A DNA stretch of 64,000 bases from Phycisphaeraceae bacterium (GCA_021297895.1 JAJTHN010000002.1:96319-160318); one strand, 5' to 3'. Shown: positions 35,421 through 44,899, numbered from the stretch's first letter. Numbers and translations are program-made. Notes: generated from the sequence alone by a model not told the origin.

Positions 35421-36485
35421 TCACGCCGCGCCGTTGCACAGTTCCGCCAGGCCGTGCCGCTTGACCTTGCGGTACAGGCGGCGCCGCTCGATCTGCAGGA
35501 TCGCGGCAGCCTTGGACTGGTTGCCGTTGGTCGCGACAAGAACACGGGAAATCAAGGCCTTTTCCATCGCGTCGAGCGTCATCAGCGGCATCTCGCCGCC
35601 GCTGGCCGCGCGAACGGGATCGATCGACGTCGCCGCGGCGCGGATGCGCTCGGGCAGGTCGCTCAGGCGGATAAGCCCGTCGGCAGAGAAGACCGCCGCG
35701 TGCTCGATGGCGTTGGCCAGCTCGCGCACGTTGCCGGGCCAGGAGTACGCCATCATCGCGCCGACCGCATCGGGCGCCAGTGCGCGGCGAGGCTCGCCGT
35801 AGAGATCGCTCAACAGGTTCAGGAAGTGCTCGGCCAGCCCGGGAACATCGCTGCGCCGCTCGCGAAGCGCCGGCGCCGCCAGTCGCACAACATCCAGCCG
35901 GAAGAACAAGTCCTCGCGGAACTCGCCCTTGTCGACCATCGCCCGCAGATCGCGGTGTGTGGCGCAGAGAATGCGAACGTCGATATCAACGGGCTTGACG
36001 CTGCCCAGCGGCACGACGCTGCGCTCCTGAATACACCGGAGCAGCTTGGCCTGGGTCTTGAGGTCCATCTCGCCGACTTCATCCAGGAACAGCGTGCCGC
36101 CATCGGCCGCGCGGATGAAGCCCATCGTGTTGGTCTCGGCCCCCGTGAAGGCCCCCTTGACATGCCCGAAAAGCTGGCTCTCCAGCAGCGTGTCACGCAG
36201 GCCCGTGCAATCCACCGCGACAAACGGCCCGCTCCCGCGACGGCTCTGCGTGTGGATCGACCGGGCCACGAGCTCCTTGCCCGTGCCCGATTCACCCGTG
36301 ATCAGCACCGTGCAGTCCTTGGTCGCCACCGCCTCGATGAGCCGACGCAACCGCGCGATCTGCGGCGAGGTTCCCACGATCATCGCGGGGCCGGCCGAGC
36401 TGGACGACGCGGGCGTCGTCGGGGGCGCAACCTCAATGCTTCGCGCCACGCTGGTGGCAGCAGAACTCGGAACATGGGCAGTCAT
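35421..36485 (-). CDS. Sigma-54-dependent transcriptional activator without receiver domain
   Basis: 354 aa. After a ~35-residue Ser/Ala/Pro linker comes a bEBP AAA+ domain: Walker A GESGTGKE (64-71), sigma-54-contact loop GAFTGA (111-116), Walker B GGTLFLDE (129-136), [12 protein letters not shown] and [18 protein letters not shown] Fis-type HTH closes it ([20 protein letters not shown], then [19 protein letters not shown]). No N-terminal sensor or receiver exists, as in PspF-type activators, so activity is presumably set by a separate inhibitor. The partner sigma factor gene rpoN is at 55259. AAGAGGA precedes the ATG. Confidence 0.92.
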   Translation of the reverse strand: MTAHVPSSAATSVARSIEVAPPTTPASSSSAGPAMIVGTSPQIARLRRLIEAVATKDCTVLITGESGTGKELVARSIHTQSRRGSGPFVAVDCTGLRDTLLESQLFGHVKGAFTGAETNTMGFIRAADGGTLFLDEVGEMDLKTQAKLLRCIQERSVVPLGSVKPVDIDVRILCATHRDLRAMVDKGEFREDLFFRLDVVRLAAPALRERRSDVPGLAEHFLNLLSDLYGEPRRALAPDAVGAMMAYSWPGNVRELANAIEHAAVFSADGLIRLSDLPERIRAAATSIDPVRAASGGEMPLMTLDAMEKALISRVLVATNGNQSKAAAILQIERRRLYRKVKRHGLAELCNGAA

Positions 36486-36921
36486 GGCACATCCTCTTTA
36501 CAGCGACCTTTCGGCCGCCCGATCCCTCTTCCGCTGCCGAACCAGAAGCGCACCGCCTCCGTTCGAGATCCGCTGCCGCACCGGTTCGGCAATGGACCAT
36601 CATCAGCGAGCCCAGGTTGGAAAGCGACCACTCTCCCTCACCTTGGGCGTGCCTCTACGGTACACCAGATGTGACGATCATGCAAGCATTTTGGTCCACA
36701 ACGGCTGTACCGTTTCGAACGTTTTTCCGGCTCTGAACGTCCGGAAACCTTGGTTTTCTCCCCGGCGGCATGCTCGCGGCACCGAATGGCCGAGAAAGTC
36801 ACGTGGCATTGTAGAAGTACTAGACTGACAGTCTAGTTTATGGGCGTCGGCGGTGCGTCGCGCTGGTTTCAGAATAGAACAGGGGTTCCCCGCATTGTCG
36901 AACTGGCCGCGGTGGGTTGCG
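36486..36921. other. Intergenic region upstream of the sigma-54 activator
   Basis: 436 bases between the activator start and the porin stop. It contains the activator's ribosome-binding site and the 19-base palindrome at 36819-36837, and is less GC-rich than the genes. I found no clear -24/-12 element. Confidence 0.45.
36819..36837. promoter_or_regulatory. Perfect 19-base palindrome (operator candidate)
   Basis: ACTAGACTG-A-CAGTCTAGT: two exact 9-base arms around one base, in an AT-richer patch. It is the right size for a dimeric repressor site. It lies 334 bases before the sigma-54 activator and 84 bases beyond the porin stop, so the controlled gene is unclear. It could also act as a small hairpin. 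Confidence 0.45.
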
Positions 36922-38385
36922 TCAGAATGCGACTTCGGTCCGCAGGCCGCCGACGGTGGCGTTGTGGAACTCCTGCTTTCCGCCGGGGTTGACGATGTGC
37001 TGGATGTACGGCTTGACGCTCACGAATGGCGTCACCTGGAACTTGTAGAAGGTCTCCAGAGCCAGTTCGTCGCGCGTGAAGGTCTCGCCCGGGTCGCGTG
37101 TCGAGCCGACCAGGGCCACCAGCAGGCCCGCGGCGTCATCATCGCGGCCGGTGAACGTGCCGCGAAGGGTCAGGCCCGTGGAGATGGACCAGGGTTGATC
37201 GAGGAAGGCCTCATCGCTGAATGCGCCCTGCACAAACGTGAAGAGCCCGCGGGCATCGGGCGCAGCGTCGTCGGGGGCGGGTTCGCGCTGGAAGATCTGC
37301 TGCTCCAGAATCGCGTAGCCGCCGGAGAGGCCCCGGCCGGTGGTGGTGTCGAACCGGCTCAGCGGCGCGGTGGTGACCCAGCCGCCTCCGGCAAGCCTGC
37401 CCGAGCCGATGGACGGCGCGAAGGGGAGGCGCGACCAGACCAGGCCGACCTCACCGATGAAGAAGAACTCGCTGCCCTTGAATGCCGACTTGGGGCCTTG
37501 CGAGCCGGTGTTGATGCCGATGCCTCCGGACCCATCGAACGCGCCGCCGGAAATGTAGAAGTACTCGCAGGGCTTGATGGCCAGAACGAAGCCCGCGGCG
37601 GGGTCGGGGTAGGTGGGCAGTTGTGCGTCCGCGGCGGGCGGGCTGGCGCCGCCGCCGTGAACGAACTCATCGGCGTTGTTCACGAACATGAACTCGCTGC
37701 CCGCGTCGATCTTGCCGACCTTGATGCGGAAGAGATCGTCGGTGAAGGCGTACTGGAGCCAGAGTTCGGCGAGCTGGTGGACGTTGCGATCGGTTTCGAG
37801 CGCGTCGGTCTCCATGAGCGAGCCGACGTCGCGCGTCCCGCCGCGGACGTCGCTGGAATAGAAGTCGGCAAAGGCGCTGAGGCCCTGCAGGGACACGAGT
37901 TTGCCGAAGTCGACGGCGAGATTGGCGTCAAGGAGCGATCGCGTGCTTGCGCGGCGGTTCTGTCCGCCGGACCAGACGCTGGACCAGTCATACGTGAACG
38001 AGGCGTTGAACTCGAGGCCGCGCTCGAGCAGGGCGGTGCGGGCTCCGCCCCAGTCTCCGGTGGCCTTCTCCCACTCCCACCAGGGACGATGGCCGAACCA
38101 GGAGCGAGGCTCGGCGGGTTCGGCGGGCGCGGTCGTGTCGGGGGCGGCGGGAGTTGTCGGGGTGTCGCCCGGAGCGGGCACCTTGGGCGCTGGCGCGGCC
38201 GGGGTCGTGGCGGGCGGATTGGCCTGCGGGGCGCGATCGCGACCCGGGACGCGGCGAGGGCCCGCGCCGCCCGGATCGGCGGCGGAGTACTCGCTGGAGG
38301 ACTCGACACCGGCGACCTGCGCCATGGCGTACGGGGAACCGGCCAGCAGTACAAGAACGGCGACGGTGTGCAAGCGTGTCTTCAT
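36922..38385 (-). CDS. OprB-type carbohydrate-selective porin
   Basis: 487 aa with signal peptide (MKTRLHTVAVLVLLAGSPYA, cleavage after MAQ), a Pro/Ala-rich spacer (about 40-90) and a beta-barrel typical of OprB: WWEWEKATGDWGGARTALLE, RGLEFNASFTYDWSSVWSGG, VDFGKLVSLQGLSAFADFY, ELWLQYAFTDDLFRIKVGKI, and a last strand ending in Phe (TVGGLRTEVAF), the usual outer-membrane signal. It should allow uptake of sugars across the outer membrane. ATG 38385 is chosen by the signal peptide; the frame runs on to 38721 without family similarity. Confidence 0.88.
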   Translation of the reverse strand: MKTRLHTVAVLVLLAGSPYAMAQVAGVESSSEYSAADPGGAGPRRVPGRDRAPQANPPATTPAAPAPKVPAPGDTPTTPAAPDTTAPAEPAEPRSWFGHRPWWEWEKATGDWGGARTALLERGLEFNASFTYDWSSVWSGGQNRRASTRSLLDANLAVDFGKLVSLQGLSAFADFYSSDVRGGTRDVGSLMETDALETDRNVHQLAELWLQYAFTDDLFRIKVGKIDAGSEFMFVNNADEFVHGGGASPPAADAQLPTYPDPAAGFVLAIKPCEYFYISGGAFDGSGGIGINTGSQGPKSAFKGSEFFFIGEVGLVWSRLPFAPSIGSGRLAGGGWVTTAPLSRFDTTTGRGLSGGYAILEQQIFQREPAPDDAAPDARGLFTFVQGAFSDEAFLDQPWSISTGLTLRGTFTGRDDDAAGLLVALVGSTRDPGETFTRDELALETFYKFQVTPFVSVKPYIQHIVNPGGKQEFHNATVGGLRTEVAF

Positions 38386-38569
38386 GGGTGTGATCCGTGG
38401 AGCGTTCGAAAGCAACCGCGTGGTTGCGGCCGACGATGGGACTTCGGCCCAAGTGCTGGGCGGCTTGCGACGAGGGCGGGCTACTGCACGACGGCATGGC
38501 AAAACCACCGATCCGCGTGGACCGAGAACATACTCGTGCGAGGGTCGGCTGGACCGGGAACAATGGCGG

Positions 38570-39472
38570 ATGATCGAACACCGTGACTTTGGCGCGACGG
38601 GGCTTCGGGTGAGCGTGCTGGGATTCGGCGGGGCCGAGATCGGCTTCATGAACACGCCGCTGGACCAGGTGACGGCGCTGCTCAACGCGGCGCTGGACGC
38701 GGGCATCAATGTTCTGGACACGGCCGAGTGCTACAACGACAGCGAGGAGAAGATCGGCAAAGCGGTGGGCCACCGCCGGAAGGACTACCTGCTCTTTACC
38801 AAGGTCGGCCACGAGCACGGACTGGCGAAGGATGCGGACTGGTCGGCCGCGAGCATCGAACGGTCGATCGATCGATCGCTCAAGCGACTGGCGACGGACC
38901 ATCTGGACCTTGTTCAGTTGCACTCGTGCAAGGGCAGCGAACTGGGCAAGGGTGAGTGCATCGAGGCGCTGGAGCGGGCCAAGAAGGCCGGCAAAACGCG
39001 GCTCATCGGCTACTCGGGCGACGGCAGCGATGCGCTCGCGGCGGTGATGACCGGGCGCTTCGATGCTCTGCAAACCTCGATCAACATCGCCGACCAGCGC
39101 GTGCTGGATGATGTGCTTCCCGCAGCAGCGCGGCGCCGCATGGGCGTGATCGCCAAGCGCCCCATCGCCAACGCTGCGTGGCAGCACGAGCAGCAGCCGA
39201 CCAACGGGTATCACGTCGAGTACTGGAAGCGGCTCAAGGCGCTGGACTATGCCTTCTGCAAGAAGCCGCTGGAGGAGGCGGCCTCGATGGCTCTGCGATT
39301 CACGCTGAGCCAACCGGGGGTGCACGTGGCCATCGTCGGCACCACGCGCGCCGAGCGCATCGCGACGAACGTCAAGGCCGCGGCCCGCGGGTCGCTCCCG
39401 CCGGCGGGAATCATGGCCATTCGCGGGCGCTTCAAGTCCGTCGCGGGCGGGGATTGGGTCGGTCAGGTCTGA
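38570..39472 (+). CDS. Aldo/keto reductase
   Basis: 300 aa. The AKR tetrad is intact: Asp50 (INVLDTAECY), Tyr55, Lys78 (LLFTKVG) and His118 (LVQLHSCKG). Start motif FGATGLRVSVLGFGGAEIGF and C-terminal nucleotide contact GVHVAIVGTTRAERIATNV also fit. NAD(P)H-dependent carbonyl reduction is expected; the substrate is unknown. ATG 38570 begins MIEHRDFG at the family start; the in-frame extension is antisense to the porin gene. Confidence 0.9.
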   Translation: MIEHRDFGATGLRVSVLGFGGAEIGFMNTPLDQVTALLNAALDAGINVLDTAECYNDSEEKIGKAVGHRRKDYLLFTKVGHEHGLAKDADWSAASIERSIDRSLKRLATDHLDLVQLHSCKGSELGKGECIEALERAKKAGKTRLIGYSGDGSDALAAVMTGRFDALQTSINIADQRVLDDVLPAAARRRMGVIAKRPIANAAWQHEQQPTNGYHVEYWKRLKALDYAFCKKPLEEAASMALRFTLSQPGVHVAIVGTTRAERIATNVKAAARGSLPPAGIMAIRGRFKSVAGGDWVGQV

Positions 39473-39785
39473 CGGGCCGCGCTCTCGCGGCCGGGGCTTG
39501 ATTCTCGCAACAGGACCGTGCTTCGGGCGGCCGCGGAGCGAAGCGTGCGAGCACCGAGCGGTCGATCTTCGGACTTGGCCCCATAACGATGTGATTCTGC
39601 ACAAACCCTGCGGGCGGGGAGGGTGCGGCAACACGCGCACGCTCGCCCATCTTGCCCACGCGGCACCGCCCGCACGCGCGGCGTGATCGGCACGAACGGT
39701 GCGCTTGGCGCGGCGCGGTCGTGTGGCATCTTCTTGACCGGCGTGCTCACCCGGTGCGCCGAGTAGGGAGAAGGGCAGAAGGAGT
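39473..39785. other. Intergenic region with terminator-like hairpin
   Basis: 313 bases. It begins with a hairpin GGCCGCG-CTCT-CGCGGCC (39475-39492) right after the reductase stop, without a T-run, and ends with the strong ribosome-binding site of the small gene (GCAGAAGGAGT before the ATG at 39786). Open frames here are weak. Confidence 0.5.
39475..39492 (+). terminator. Hairpin after the aldo/keto reductase gene
   Basis: Seven-base perfect arms with a CTCT loop starting two bases after the stop codon. The following GGGGCTTGATT has only short T tracts, so termination is uncertain. Confidence 0.35.
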
Positions 39786-40022
39786 ATGCAAGTCAGCGGA
39801 GTTTCGCCGTACGGACAGATCTATCAGGGCATGTCCATCGCGGAGATCCAGAAGAGCCTGACGACGGGCGGGCTGGCGCAGGGACAGTCGGTGGCGAGCG
39901 TGCAGTCGGCGATCAACGAGGGTTCGTTCGAGTATCGCGCGCCGGACACCGTGAGCCTGAGCAAGGAAGCGCTGGCGATGGCGGGGCAGATCGCCGCGAT
40001 TCCCAAGGGCATCAAGCCGTGA
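39786..40022 (+). CDS. Small protein, possibly motility or structure associated
   Basis: 78 aa. A near-perfect Shine-Dalgarno (AGAAGGAGT directly before the ATG) supports translation. The sequence is Ser/Gln/Gly-rich: MQVSGVSPYGQIYQG, AQGQSVASVQSAINEGSF and a VSLSKEALAMAGQIAAIPKG end. The DTVSLSKEALAM stretch recalls tails of small flagellar and type III-associated proteins (e.g. FlgM-like VxLSxxA), but nothing else supports a flagellar link here. It has its own terminator at 40199, so it is probably transcribed alone. Confidence 0.68.
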   Translation: MQVSGVSPYGQIYQGMSIAEIQKSLTTGGLAQGQSVASVQSAINEGSFEYRAPDTVSLSKEALAMAGQIAAIPKGIKP

Positions 40023-40198
40023 TGAGCGACGACGATCGGCATTGAGCCGCGGGCGGACCCGGACGGGGATGACCGGGTTTCGCAGGACCGCTCGCGGGCG
40101 ACAGATTGGCGGGATTCAAAACAGCGCGCCGCGCGGCTCAGAGATGAGGACTCTGGGCTGAAGCGTCGCGAGCACGATCGCGTTCTCCATGTGCAGCG

Positions 40199-40231
40199 CC
40201 GGGAGCCTTGAGGGGCTCCCGGTGCACTTTT
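40199..40231 (+). terminator. Intrinsic terminator
   Basis: Arms CCGGGAGCC (40199-40207) and GGCTCCCGG (40214-40222), loop TTGAGG, then TGCACTTTTGG. Nine perfect base pairs with a short T-run on the plus strand. It lies between the small gene and the converging SLOG-like gene. Confidence 0.65.
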
Positions 40232-40258
40232 GGTCAGCCTCTGCGCTGCCGCGAAGGG

Positions 40259-41437
40259 TCACTCACCGCCCTTGGGTGACTCATCGGGGATCTTGCCTCG
40301 GAGCACGGACTCGCGCAGGCCGTCGAAGCGAGCGAGTGCGGCGTCGAGATATGCGCCGGCGAAGAATGCGATGAGACTGATCATCAGCGCGACCCGCAAG
40401 TAGTCGCTCGATCCTTTGACTGGGTCGAGCGCGCCCTTGACGCCGATTTCGGCGACGAGGTACACGACGGCTGAGAACACGCCGACGATGAAGCCCAGCG
40501 AGGTATCGACCAGCAGTGATCGTGGCGTGGTGGTCTTGCCGCGACGCATAAGGCGGAGGGTCTGGACGCAGGCACCGATGATGCCGGTGAGCGTGGCGGT
40601 GGCGATGAGCAGGGGAATCGCCCACGCCCCGGGCAGCGTCTCCGTGGAGGGAGTCGCGGCGGGACGAGCACCCGCGGCGACGCCGGAAATCTGACTCTGG
40701 ACGATCGACGGGCCGGTCAGGCAAGCGACCCAGGTGACCATCGCCGCGAGCATGACGAGCACGACGCCGTATATGAGACCGGGGGGAGTCTTGCTCCGGA
40801 TCATCGCGGCGCGGAGACGCAGCGTGACGTTGATGACGTTGTTCGCGTCGCTCTCGCCCTTCCACGTGGAGTAGAGCTCGTCTACCAGATCATCGTCCAG
40901 ATCGTAGAAGAACTCGCGTCGATGGCTTGAGCCATAGCTCCAGACAGCCTCGGCCGCTCCGCCGAAGCAGCCCACGGGGACGATGACCTTGGACATGAGC
41001 GACGCGGCCAGGCCGACGGACTTTGTACCGACACTGCCGCCGATAAGTACGACGGCATCGCAGGACTCCAGAGCCTTGAGGTTGATCGCATCGGGGTCGA
41101 CGGTGATGGGGTAGCTCTTTCCCGTGACCCATTCGTTGCGGAGCTCGAGTTGGCGGAGCGTGTCCGGGGCATTGGCGGGAAAGTGCAGCTCGACGCGACC
41201 AAGTCCACGCGTGCTCGCACCCGCCTGCGCGTAGGCCGTCTTGAAGCCCTCGACGACGGCCTCGGCCAGAACGTCCTGTCGGTCGGCCATGGTCAGAACG
41301 CTGCATCCGGCCTCGGCGAACTTCTGGCAGATCAGCCGCACCGCCTCGCGGATGCGGGTCCACTTTTCGTCCCGCTGCGGGTCGTTTGCGAGGTGGCTTG
41401 CCGAGCCGATAAGCAGCACGCGGATGCGTTGAGACAT
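40259..41437 (-). CDS. SLOG-like nucleotide-binding domain fused to four membrane segments
   Basis: 392 aa. Residues 1-~165 are an alpha/beta domain with a Rossmann-type start (RIRVLLIGSASHLA) and a LIGGSVGTKSVGLAASLMSK block followed by VIVPVGCFGGAAEAVW. This matches the SLOG (LOG/DprA-like) superfamily, whose members bind nucleotide-derived ligands. Residues ~219-242, 273-295, 308-331 and 348-368 are hydrophobic, giving four transmembrane helices. The combination of ligand sensor and membrane part resembles effectors of nucleotide-signal defence systems, but no cyclase gene is adjacent. It could also be a channel-like sensor. ATG 41437 begins MSQRIRVLL. Confidence 0.72.
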   Translation of the reverse strand: MSQRIRVLLIGSASHLANDPQRDEKWTRIREAVRLICQKFAEAGCSVLTMADRQDVLAEAVVEGFKTAYAQAGASTRGLGRVELHFPANAPDTLRQLELRNEWVTGKSYPITVDPDAINLKALESCDAVVLIGGSVGTKSVGLAASLMSKVIVPVGCFGGAAEAVWSYGSSHRREFFYDLDDDLVDELYSTWKGESDANNVINVTLRLRAAMIRSKTPPGLIYGVVLVMLAAMVTWVACLTGPSIVQSQISGVAAGARPAATPSTETLPGAWAIPLLIATATLTGIIGACVQTLRLMRRGKTTTPRSLLVDTSLGFIVGVFSAVVYLVAEIGVKGALDPVKGSSDYLRVALMISLIAFFAGAYLDAALARFDGLRESVLRGKIPDESPKGGE

Positions 41438-41552
41438 CGCGGCAGCATACCGCACCAGATGTTCCGGCCCTGCGCTGGCGAAGACCGGGCCTGGCGAGCG
41501 GAAGCGGCGGGGCGACACCCATAGGATTGGCCCCTTTCTCGGAGACCCAAGC

Positions 41553-43106
41553 ATGACCGCCGCCCCCAAGTCGATGGATGCCATCATGGCCCTGTGCAAG
41601 CGCAGGGGCTTTGTGTTTCAGGCCAGCGACATCTACGGCGGGATCAACGGTTTCTGGGACTACGGGCCGCTGGGCGCGCAACTGAAGAAGAACCTGCGCG
41701 AAGCCTGGTGGCAGGACATGATCATGAATCCGTGCTGGGGGCGCAAAGGCCCGAACGGCCAGCGGGTGCAGTGCGTGCCGCTGGAGACGTGCATCATTCA
41801 GCATCCCAAGGTGTGGGAGGCGAGCGGGCACGTCGGCGGGTTCAATGACCCGATGGTGGACTGCAAGGAAACCAAGGGGCGGTATCGATACGACCACGTG
41901 ATGGTCTATGTCCCCGCGGGTGGCGCGGCGGCCGCGGGCGACAAGCCGATCTTCGCGTACGTGGGCGATCAGCCCAGCGAGACAAAGCAGAAGAAGAAGG
42001 CCGAGAAGACCTTCGGCGAAGTCGCGAGCGTGGCGCTGTCGACGATCCCGCAGCCGTGGACGCGCGTGATCGGCCCGGATGCCGAGAAGCCCGGGACGCT
42101 GACCGAGCCGCGGATGTTCAACCTGATGTTCGACACGATCCCCGGCGCAATCCGCGACGAGGCGAACAAGGCGTATCTCCGCCCCGAGACGGCGCAGGGC
42201 GTGTTCCTGCACTTCAAGAACGTTGTCGACTCGTCGCGTGTGCGCATCCCCTTTGGCATCGGCAACACCGGGCGCTCGTTCCGCAACGAGGTGACGCCGC
42301 GGAACTTCACGTTCCGCTCGCGCGAGTTCGAGCAGGCGGAACTGGAGTTTTTCTGCCACCCCGATGAGAGCAAGGCGTGGTACGAGTTCTGGCGCGACTT
42401 CCGCATGGACTGGTGGAAGAGCATCGGGCTTGCCGGCGAGAACCTGATCCTGCGCGAGCACGACAAGGACGAGCTCTCGCACTACTCCGTGGGCACCAGC
42501 GACGTGGAGTATCGGTTCCCGTTCACCGCCCCGGGCTTCGGCGAGCTCGAGGGCATCGCCCACCGCGGCAACTACGACCTGACCCAGCACCAGACCCACA
42601 GCAAGGTCAAGCTCGAGTACTACGACACGACCCGCGGCGAACTGCTGCCCAACGGCGGGCGCAAGGGTGAGCGGTACATCCCCCACTGCATCGAGCCCGC
42701 CGCGGGGCTGGATCGCGGCGCACTGGCGCTGATCTGCGAGGCGTACACGCGCGACGACACGCGCCCGAGCCCGGAGTTCCTGAAGCTGCACCCGCGCGTC
42801 GCGCCGATCAAGGCGGCGATCTTCGCGCTGATGGACAAGGACGGCATGCCCGAGGTGGCCGACAAGCTCGCCGATGAGGTGTTCGCGAAGTTCGGCCGGT
42901 ATGGGTTCATCGAGAACGACGCCAAGCAGAGCATCGGCAAGCGCTACGCCCGCATGGATGAGGCCGGCTGCCCGTTCTGCTTCACCATCGACAGCGACAC
43001 GCTCAAGGACCAGACGGTGACGGTGCGCGACCGCGACACGGGTCAGCAGCAGCGCATCGGGATCGACAAGGTGTGCGGGTTCCTGACTGAGAAACTCGGG
43101 CTGTAA
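41553..43106 (+). CDS. glyS: Glycyl-tRNA synthetase, dimeric (alpha2) type
   Basis: 517 aa class II synthetase: RRGFVFQASDIYGGINGFWD, YGPLGAQLKKNLREAWW, motif 2 RNEVTPRNFTFRSREFEQAE, and ELEGIAHRGNYDLTQHQTHS with motif 3 around EPAAGLDRGALALICEAY. The anticodon-binding domain closes it (APIKAAIFALMDKDGMPEVA). The order matches the eukaryote/archaea-like single-chain GlyRS, also found in some bacteria, instead of the alpha2beta2 GlyQ/GlyS pair. It charges tRNA-Gly in the cytosol. ATG 41553 is 115 bases from the divergent SLOG-like gene. Confidence 0.94.
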   Translation: MTAAPKSMDAIMALCKRRGFVFQASDIYGGINGFWDYGPLGAQLKKNLREAWWQDMIMNPCWGRKGPNGQRVQCVPLETCIIQHPKVWEASGHVGGFNDPMVDCKETKGRYRYDHVMVYVPAGGAAAAGDKPIFAYVGDQPSETKQKKKAEKTFGEVASVALSTIPQPWTRVIGPDAEKPGTLTEPRMFNLMFDTIPGAIRDEANKAYLRPETAQGVFLHFKNVVDSSRVRIPFGIGNTGRSFRNEVTPRNFTFRSREFEQAELEFFCHPDESKAWYEFWRDFRMDWWKSIGLAGENLILREHDKDELSHYSVGTSDVEYRFPFTAPGFGELEGIAHRGNYDLTQHQTHSKVKLEYYDTTRGELLPNGGRKGERYIPHCIEPAAGLDRGALALICEAYTRDDTRPSPEFLKLHPRVAPIKAAIFALMDKDGMPEVADKLADEVFAKFGRYGFIENDAKQSIGKRYARMDEAGCPFCFTIDSDTLKDQTVTVRDRDTGQQQRIGIDKVCGFLTEKLGL

Positions 43107-43131
43107 ACTCCCGAGCGGCGACTCGGCGTGA

Positions 43132-43470
43132 TCACCCGCCCGCGCGCTGCGGATCCGGAAAGTCGCGCTCCAGCGCCGACACGAAGTCCGTCACCATGCT
43201 GTACACCGGGCGGTGGAGGTTCTCGACCTGCCCCGTGCGCGTCGCGGCCTCGCTGAAGGCCTCATCGAGCTGCGCCAGCGTCTCGGCCCAGACGACGATG
43301 TGGAACTCGCCCAGCCCGGGCGGGCCGAAGCCGAACTTGCGGCGCGTCAGGCTCCAGCCGACGATCTTGTTCTGCGACTTGAAGTGATCCAGGTACGCGC
43401 GCACGGCCTCCGCAAACTGCAAGTCCTGCCGGCTGTCGCGAAGGTTGACCCACATGTGGTAGTAGTTCAT
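43132..43470 (-). CDS. DUF6614-like protein
   Basis: 112 aa. MNYYHMWVNLRDSRQDLQFA, then AEAVRAYLDHFKSQNKIVGW and LTRRKFGFGPPGLGEFHIVV fit the DUF6614 pattern as I recall it; function unknown. The rest is ETLAQLDEAFSEAATRTGQV and a closing FVSALERDFPDPQRAGG. Ferredoxin-like alpha/beta fold is likely. ATG 43470 is the clear start. Converges on glyS, 25 bases apart. Confidence 0.8.
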   Translation of the reverse strand: MNYYHMWVNLRDSRQDLQFAEAVRAYLDHFKSQNKIVGWSLTRRKFGFGPPGLGEFHIVVWAETLAQLDEAFSEAATRTGQVENLHRPVYSMVTDFVSALERDFPDPQRAGG

Positions 43471-43625
43471 GGTCGGAGCGTACCAGGGCCTCTGCGCGGG
43501 CTCACAGGCCGGAATCCACACTCGGTGCGGAATTTGTCCGGACATCCATCGGTCCGCGGCGAATCCGAGTATCATCCGTCCGAGTCGGAGAACGTTCGTA
43601 CCCGCCGAGACTCGAGGGCTCGATC

Positions 43626-44888
43626 ATGGCTTCCGTTGTCTTCTACTTTCAGGTCCACCAGCCCTATCGCCTGCGGCGGTACAGCGTCTTTGATGCCGAC
43701 CCGTTCTACTTCGACAGCCAGAAGAACGGGGACATCTGCCGCAAGGTCGCCGAGAAGTGCTACCGCCCGGCGACGAACCTGATTCTGGATCTGGTCAAGC
43801 GGCATCAGGGCCGCTTCAAGGTCGCTTATGCGCTGACGGGCGTGGTGATCGACCAGTGGCAGGAGTTCTGCCCGGATGTTCTGGACATCTTCAAGCGGCT
43901 CAACGACACGGGCTGCGTCGAGTTCGTCGGCGAGACGTACTACCACTCGCTCTCGTTCCTCTACTCGCGCGAGGAGTTCAAGGCCCAGATCGACGCGCAC
44001 ACCAAGAAGATGCAGGACCTCTTCGGCCAGACCCCCAAGGTCTTCCGCAACACGGAGCTGATCTACAACAACGATCTTGCGCACTTCATCTCGACGCTGC
44101 CCGGCGCCGATGGCAAGCCGCGGTTCCTCGGGGCGATCTGCGAAGGTGTCGACAACCTGCTGGGCTACCGGTCGCCGAACTATGTCTATCGGCCGCCTCA
44201 CACCGGCGACAACGCGCTGGGCAAGCCCTTCGGCGTGCTGCTGAAGAACTACCGACTCAGCGACGACATCGCGTTCCGCTTCAGCAACCGCGGCTGGGCC
44301 GAGTGGCCGCTGACGGCCGAGAAGTTCGCGACGTGGGTCAACAAGATCAACGGCGACGGGTTCGTCTGCAACCTGTTCATGGACTACGAGACTTTCGGCG
44401 AGCACCAGTGGGCCGATACGGGGATCTTCAAGTTCCTCGAGGCGCTGCCCGAGAAGGTCTTCGACGTCAACCCGGGGCACAACGACTTCGCCACGCCGAC
44501 CGAGGCGTTCACGCGCTTTGCGCCCGTCGGGGCGTACGACGTGCCGCACATGATCTCCTGGGCCGACACCGAGCGCGATCTCTCGGCATGGCTGGGCAAC
44601 GCGATGCAGAGCAACGCGCTCAACGAGGTCTACCGCCTTGAGAAACTCGTTCGCCAGCGCGCCGACGCGGCCAAGGGCACGGGCGACGCCAAGGCCATCG
44701 AGCACGCGCGGTATCTCTACGAGGACTGGCGCAAACTCACCACCAGCGACCACTTCTACTACATGTGCACCAAGTACTGGGCCGACGGCGACGTGCACAA
44801 GTACTTCAGCCCCTACGAGAGTCCGTACGACGCGTACATCAACTTCATGAACGTCATGGACAACCTGCGCACACGCGCGACGGTGTGA
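43626..44888 (+). CDS. Glycoside hydrolase family 57 alpha-amylase-like enzyme
   Basis: 420 aa. GH57 motifs: VVFYFQVHQPYRLR at the N-terminus, the nucleophile region VFRNTELIYNND (Glu144) and the acid region FMDYETFGEHQWAD (Asp253). The C-terminal helical part (SDHFYYMCTKYWADGDVHKY) matches family members. No signal peptide is visible, so it is cytosolic and probably acts on glycogen or maltodextrin. Whether it hydrolyses or branches is not certain from sequence. ATG 43626. Confidence 0.88.
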   Translation: MASVVFYFQVHQPYRLRRYSVFDADPFYFDSQKNGDICRKVAEKCYRPATNLILDLVKRHQGRFKVAYALTGVVIDQWQEFCPDVLDIFKRLNDTGCVEFVGETYYHSLSFLYSREEFKAQIDAHTKKMQDLFGQTPKVFRNTELIYNNDLAHFISTLPGADGKPRFLGAICEGVDNLLGYRSPNYVYRPPHTGDNALGKPFGVLLKNYRLSDDIAFRFSNRGWAEWPLTAEKFATWVNKINGDGFVCNLFMDYETFGEHQWADTGIFKFLEALPEKVFDVNPGHNDFATPTEAFTRFAPVGAYDVPHMISWADTERDLSAWLGNAMQSNALNEVYRLEKLVRQRADAAKGTGDAKAIEHARYLYEDWRKLTTSDHFYYMCTKYWADGDVHKYFSPYESPYDAYINFMNVMDNLRTRATV

Positions 44889-44899
44889 TCACGGGGAGC

